This document shows positions 60,508 through 64,000 of a stretch of 64,000 nucleotides of DNA, one piece after another. A program made the position numbers and the translations under genes. The DNA is from Antedon mediterranea (Eukaryota > Echinodermata > Crinoidea > Comatulida > Antedonidae): assembly GCF_964355755.1 (NCBI RefSeq), contig NC_092677.1, forward strand, positions 26,692,101 through 26,756,100, given 5' to 3'. Below the pieces are notes generated by a model that searched no databases, was not told the origin of the DNA, and saw nothing but the letters and a program-made list of their open reading frames with translations. Every line of letters starts with the position of its first letter. Within the stretch, counting starts at the first letter, position 1.

Positions 60508-61425
60508 GTTATTATATAACACCTATATAAATTCCTGTCATTTGATTGGACGAATGTGGGTCACATGGCGTGCAATAGTACGCACTATTCAACGATCGTT
60601 AAATAGTACTTTTTGAAACATTTTTGTGTACGAAAAAAAAAAACGTCTCGCGGATGAAAAAAAATCTAGTACACAAATTATCCTATGATATGGCTATGTA
60701 CTGTGAAATACAACAGCGCCACCTGTCGTCTGGTTTCATTTGTAAACACCACCGCGAGATATGCAACAGCAGCAGATATTTGTGTACGATTTGGACATTA
60801 TGTACTAATTTCATTCAAAAAGGCATTTAAATTAGCTTTAGATCGTTTTTAGGATTTTGATTAATTAATGGGGACATCCCTACAAGACGTGGAATTGTTG
60901 GAAAAACCATAATTAGCTTAGATAAGTTCCAATTGTCTGTCGAAGTTTTGCCTTTCAGCCAAGCTAGTACTAGGCTACTAGGTCTAGCCTAGGCCATGCT
61001 AGTATTAGGCTAGGCCTAGCCTAGGCGTTTTAGCCTTGCTAGGCCTAGGATTGTTTGGTCGTTTGTTGACATAATTAACACAAAAGTAGGTGTGTTTACG
61101 AAATCCATATAAATATAACATTAAATATAACATTATTAAAAACCAAATGTTACTGTTTTTAATCAAATGTGTGTGAATGAAATGTAGTATTAGCTTTGGC
61201 TAGGGCTACCTTTTATTTGATTCAAATAACTAGAATTTATTTAGATGTTATATAAAACAAATAATGAATGTTTTGTATTCGTGTAATGGTACAAATAATG
61301 GCACTTGGTGAATGATGAAAGGTTATATCAACTCGGCTTTGCCTCGTTGATATAACCTTTCATCATTCACCTCGTGCCATTATTTGTACCATTGCACTCA
61401 TAAACATTCATTATTTGTATACTAT
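60508..61425. mobile_element. Insertion in the satellite, ending in a long fold-back
   Basis: The satellite stops after TTTATGTCAAAAGTGG and resumes with TACTATAGCACAATTGAC near 61421. The first ~100 bases match a fragment in TCF25 intron 2. The middle has TAGGCCTAG-rich host-like DNA (60960-61045). The right end is the 158 bp palindrome described separately. No coding frame of note. Confidence 0.6.
61259..61416. repeat. 158 bp imperfect palindrome (fold-back)
   Basis: Arms of about 77 bases mirror each other: TACAAATAATGGCACTTGGT, GAATGATGAAAGGTTATATC on the left and GATATAACCTTTCATCATTC, ACCTCGTGCCATTATTTGTA on the right. The centre, CGGCTTTGCC, is itself self-complementary. Confidence 0.9.
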
Positions 61426-62350
61426 AGCACAATTGACATGCGCAGAACCCATTATTCGCCTCTGCGCATGTTTATGGTAACCATTTATGTCAAAACTGGT
61501 TACTATAGCACAATTGACATGCGCAGAACCCATTATTCGTCTCTGTGCACGTTTATTATGCTATAGTAACCATTTATGTCAAAAAATAAAAGGGTCGAAA
61601 ATCGGCCATTTTTCGAAAATTTTTATGTACTATACTACAGGGATTTTTCAAAGAATGGCAAATTTTCGACCATTGTATTTTTCGATAAAACTGGTTACTA
61701 TAGCACAATTGACATGCGCAGAACCCATTATTCGTCTCTGCGCATGTTTATTATGCTATAGTAACCATTTATGTCAAAAAATAAAAGGGTCGAAAATCGG
61801 CAATTTTTCGAAAATTTCCCTGTACTATAGTACAGGGATTTTTAAAAAAATGGCAAATTTTCGACCTTTTTATTTTTAGATAAAACTGGTTACTATAGCA
61901 CAATTGACATGCGCAGAACCCATTATTCGCCTCTGCGCATGTTTATTATGCTATAGTAACCATTTATGTCAAAACTGGTTACTATAGCACAATTGACATG
62001 CGCAGAACCCATTATTCGTCTCTGCGCACATTTATTATGCTATAGTAACCATTTATGTCAAAAAATAAAAGGGTCGAAAATTGACAATTTTTCGAAAATT
62101 TCCTTTACTATAGTACAGGGATTTTTCAAAAAATGGCAAATTTTCGACTTTTTTATTTTTCGATAAAACTGGTTACTATAGCACAATTGACATGCGTAGA
62201 ATCCATTATTCTCCTCTGCGCATGTTTATTATGCTATAGTAACCATTTATGTCAAAAAATAAAAGGGTCGAAAATCGGCCATTTTTCGAAAATTTCCCTG
62301 TACTATAGTACAGGGATTTTTTTTTTAAATGGCCAATTTTCGACCTTTTT
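61426..62350. repeat. Palindromic satellite, right block
   Basis: The same A and B modules continue for about two higher-order units (starts at 61487 and 61966) and end at 62350 after a T-rich variant of module B. Changes such as TTTATGTACTATACTACAGG break the central palindrome in one unit. Confidence 0.95.
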
Positions 62351-62612
62351 TTTCCATCCTCAATACATTCTATAGGATGCTAGATAGGCAATAAATATTG
62401 ATACATTATTTCACAGTAATTGAATTTTCAACAGTTCGGGCTGTCTATATTTGACTGTAATACAATACAATTTAATATTCAAAATTACTATTAAAAATAT
62501 TGGTCCTGCATAAACTTAAACAAAACAGAATCTACTTTTTGCATGGGCTAGCTAGCATTGGAAGTGTAAATAAACACCATCTTATTCACCTGATTTTGTG
62601 TGATGATGTGTG

Positions 62613-62790
62613 ACCAGCATTCTAACACTATTCTGCGGCGGCCATGATGGTATTATGTGTCAAATACTATTGCGTTTTATCCACCAGCATTCTAACACTA
62701 TCCTGCGACGGCCATGATGGTATTATGTGTCAAATACTATTGCGTTTCATCCACCAGCATTCTAACACTATCCTGCGCCGGCCATGATGG
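62613..62790. repeat. 70 bp tandem repeat at the HINFP 3' end
   Basis: Units begin ACCAGCATTCTAACACTA at 62613, 62683 and 62753 (the last is partial). Each includes CGGCCATGATGG. The repeat overlaps the last ~18 codons and the stop of the HINFP-like gene on the - strand. Seventy is not a multiple of three, so copy number changes would alter the C-terminus. Confidence 0.9.
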
Positions 62791-63602
62791 AACTTCATTT
62801 ACAGTTTGGTCAGTGTTCTGAGATGATGAAGTGTTTGATTGGACCGTCACTATTGTTTGGCTTGCTGATTGGTGGACAGACTGTCGAATGTTCCTTTCCA
62901 TTATAAGCTGTTCTGTTAGCTCTACGCTCTCATAGCGAACTGTTTGTAAGCGATATAATCCATCGTCATATAATTTGTATCTATAGAAACATAATCAGAT
63001 ATTACAAGACCGTTTTATTCGACAACTTTACATTCTACAAATCACTATTTGAGTAGACAAGCTTCATAACTTTGTAAAAACAAATATTTATTATTTCACA
63101 ACTGATTAAAATTATGGTAAAAAAATATATATTATTATAATACAATCATATTAGTAAAATATACTTTAGTAATTATTTTCTGTTTATTTTTTTGTCTTCC
63201 AAAATGGCGTCCAAGTTATTTTTGGGCTGAGGAAGTGTTTGCACAGTGCCACCGAGCCATATCTACACTCTTTGAGGTTTATAGACACAACTTTGCACTG
63301 ATTACTAGCTGCATTATTATGGGAGTATGTTTCCATACGTGTTTGATCCAAAAAATGACCATGGTAATAATGTGCAGCTAGTTGAGCGCTTGCTTATATG
63401 CGATATATAAGAATCAACTATTATTATATTATATATAATTATTATATCTGCAGCTGTTAAAATCATGACTGACCTACCTAAATCTACTATGTCCTGCTGG
63501 CCATTTCAGCTTGTGCACTCCTTTTAGATGCTTTGTTAGTCCAAACCCTCTTGTGTAAATCTTATCACATAGATGACAACTATAACATGCTTTGCCGTTT
63601 AA
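62737..63602 (-). CDS. HINFP: HINFP (histone H4 transcription factor), C-terminal exons
   Basis: Two exons on the - strand: 63602-63478 (acceptor TTATTTTCAG, donor GTAGGTC) and 62980-62737 (acceptor TTTCTATAG, stop TAG), joined at phase 2 for 122 visible residues. The first encodes a C2H2 zinc finger, [20 protein letters not shown] then VH, running into [11 protein letters not shown]. The second continues [20 protein letters not shown]. KWPxGHxRFRY followed by [17 protein letters not shown] is characteristic of HINFP/MIZF, which binds histone H4 gene promoters and activates them at the G1/S transition. The N-terminal fingers lie beyond 64000. The end, after the conserved block, is Ser/Gln-rich and finishes in the 70 bp tandem repeat, so the last residues are not family-typical. 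Confidence 0.9.
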
Positions 63603-64000
63603 CTGAAAATAACAAAGAAAGATTTCAGATGACATAACAACAAATTAAAAGAAAACAAATCGGATTGGAGAAATGTCATAGAAAGCTGGAAAGCAATTTA
63701 CAATATATATAACTTTATTCACAATCTCAGATAATACAAAGTACATGCAAAATTAATTGAGGTTGTGGACGGGGTTAAGCTGTAAGCTAATGCTTTAGAC
63801 GCAAAGCCCCTTAAAACGAGAGAGAAAAAAAAAAAAAAAAATTTAGATTTATTATAGAATTGAGTAAGGGTTTTTAGAATATTGTTAAAGAATTGTCCAG
63901 TGAATAAGTCATCTAAGGTTTGCAGTACAAGTTAGGAATGTCTAAACGTTTCGGTTTTTTATGCTACAGCGCCATCTTCTTCTAGGCAGGTAAAGAAGAT
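63603..64000. other. HINFP intron; no exon seen
   Basis: AT-rich intronic DNA with an A18-type run near 63823-63841. No further - strand exon with matching zinc-finger codons is visible before the window ends. Confidence 0.55.

Noticed and set aside
55375-62350. Single large inverted duplication
   Set aside because: Units are all in the same orientation; the palindromes are inside each module, so this is a direct tandem array.
56324-62375. Recurrent 'SKLVTIAQLTCAEPII' frames
   Set aside because: They are the palindromic satellite read in one frame; the peptide is not conserved beyond the repeat and stops fall in each unit.

Overview
This is nuclear DNA of an animal, not a prokaryote. It is AT-rich, has GT-AG introns, and is crowded with satellites, minisatellites and small inverted-repeat transposons. 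Frequent TAGGCCTA words, an NWD-type NACHT/WD40 gene and the overall repeat style suggest an invertebrate deuterostome, perhaps an echinoderm. The lineage is inference; no species-specific marker was seen.

Three host genes are supported. (1) An NWD1/NWD2-like NACHT-WD40 STAND ATPase on the + strand: eleven coding exons at 35167-45211 splice in perfect phase into 1279 residues. A possible extra start exon at 27226-27236 would add an MGNC dual-acylation N-terminus. (2) A complete TCF25 (Nulp1/Rqc1 family) gene on the + strand: fourteen coding exons, 48666-54989, 648 residues, preceded by a likely 5' UTR exon and followed by an AATAAA signal. (3) The last two coding exons of HINFP (histone H4 transcription factor) on the - strand, 63602-62737; the rest of the gene lies beyond the window.

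Layout. 1-12466: a ~480 bp satellite, split by a 1.4 kb element (2519-3939) and by a 2.8 kb TTAA-flanked transposon (9578-12411). 12467-14180: an 85 bp repeat array split by a degenerate 5'-truncated non-LTR retrotransposon. 14181-27200: gene-poor DNA with a ~70 bp array whose units carry CCAAT boxes (17.6-19.2 kb), a Helitron2-like candidate, and several TIR elements. 27.2-35.2 kb: probably the first intron of the NWD-like gene, holding a 30 bp minisatellite (30.4-31.8 kb), a SINE and MITEs. 35.2-55.3 kb: the NWD-like and TCF25 genes, with introns hosting a nine-copy MITE family. 55.4-62.35 kb: a palindrome-rich satellite with a 479 bp higher-order unit, interrupted by a fold-back element. 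62.6-63.6 kb: the HINFP 3' end, whose last codons lie in a 70 bp tandem repeat.

The three genes have no evident shared pathway: one is a STAND ATPase, one a ribosome-quality-control factor, one a zinc-finger regulator of histone H4 genes. No single new multi-gene system is visible. The most unusual items are the self-complementary AABAB satellite, the possible MGNC micro-exon, the repeat-encoded HINFP C-terminus, and the TTAA transposons carrying exon-like segments.
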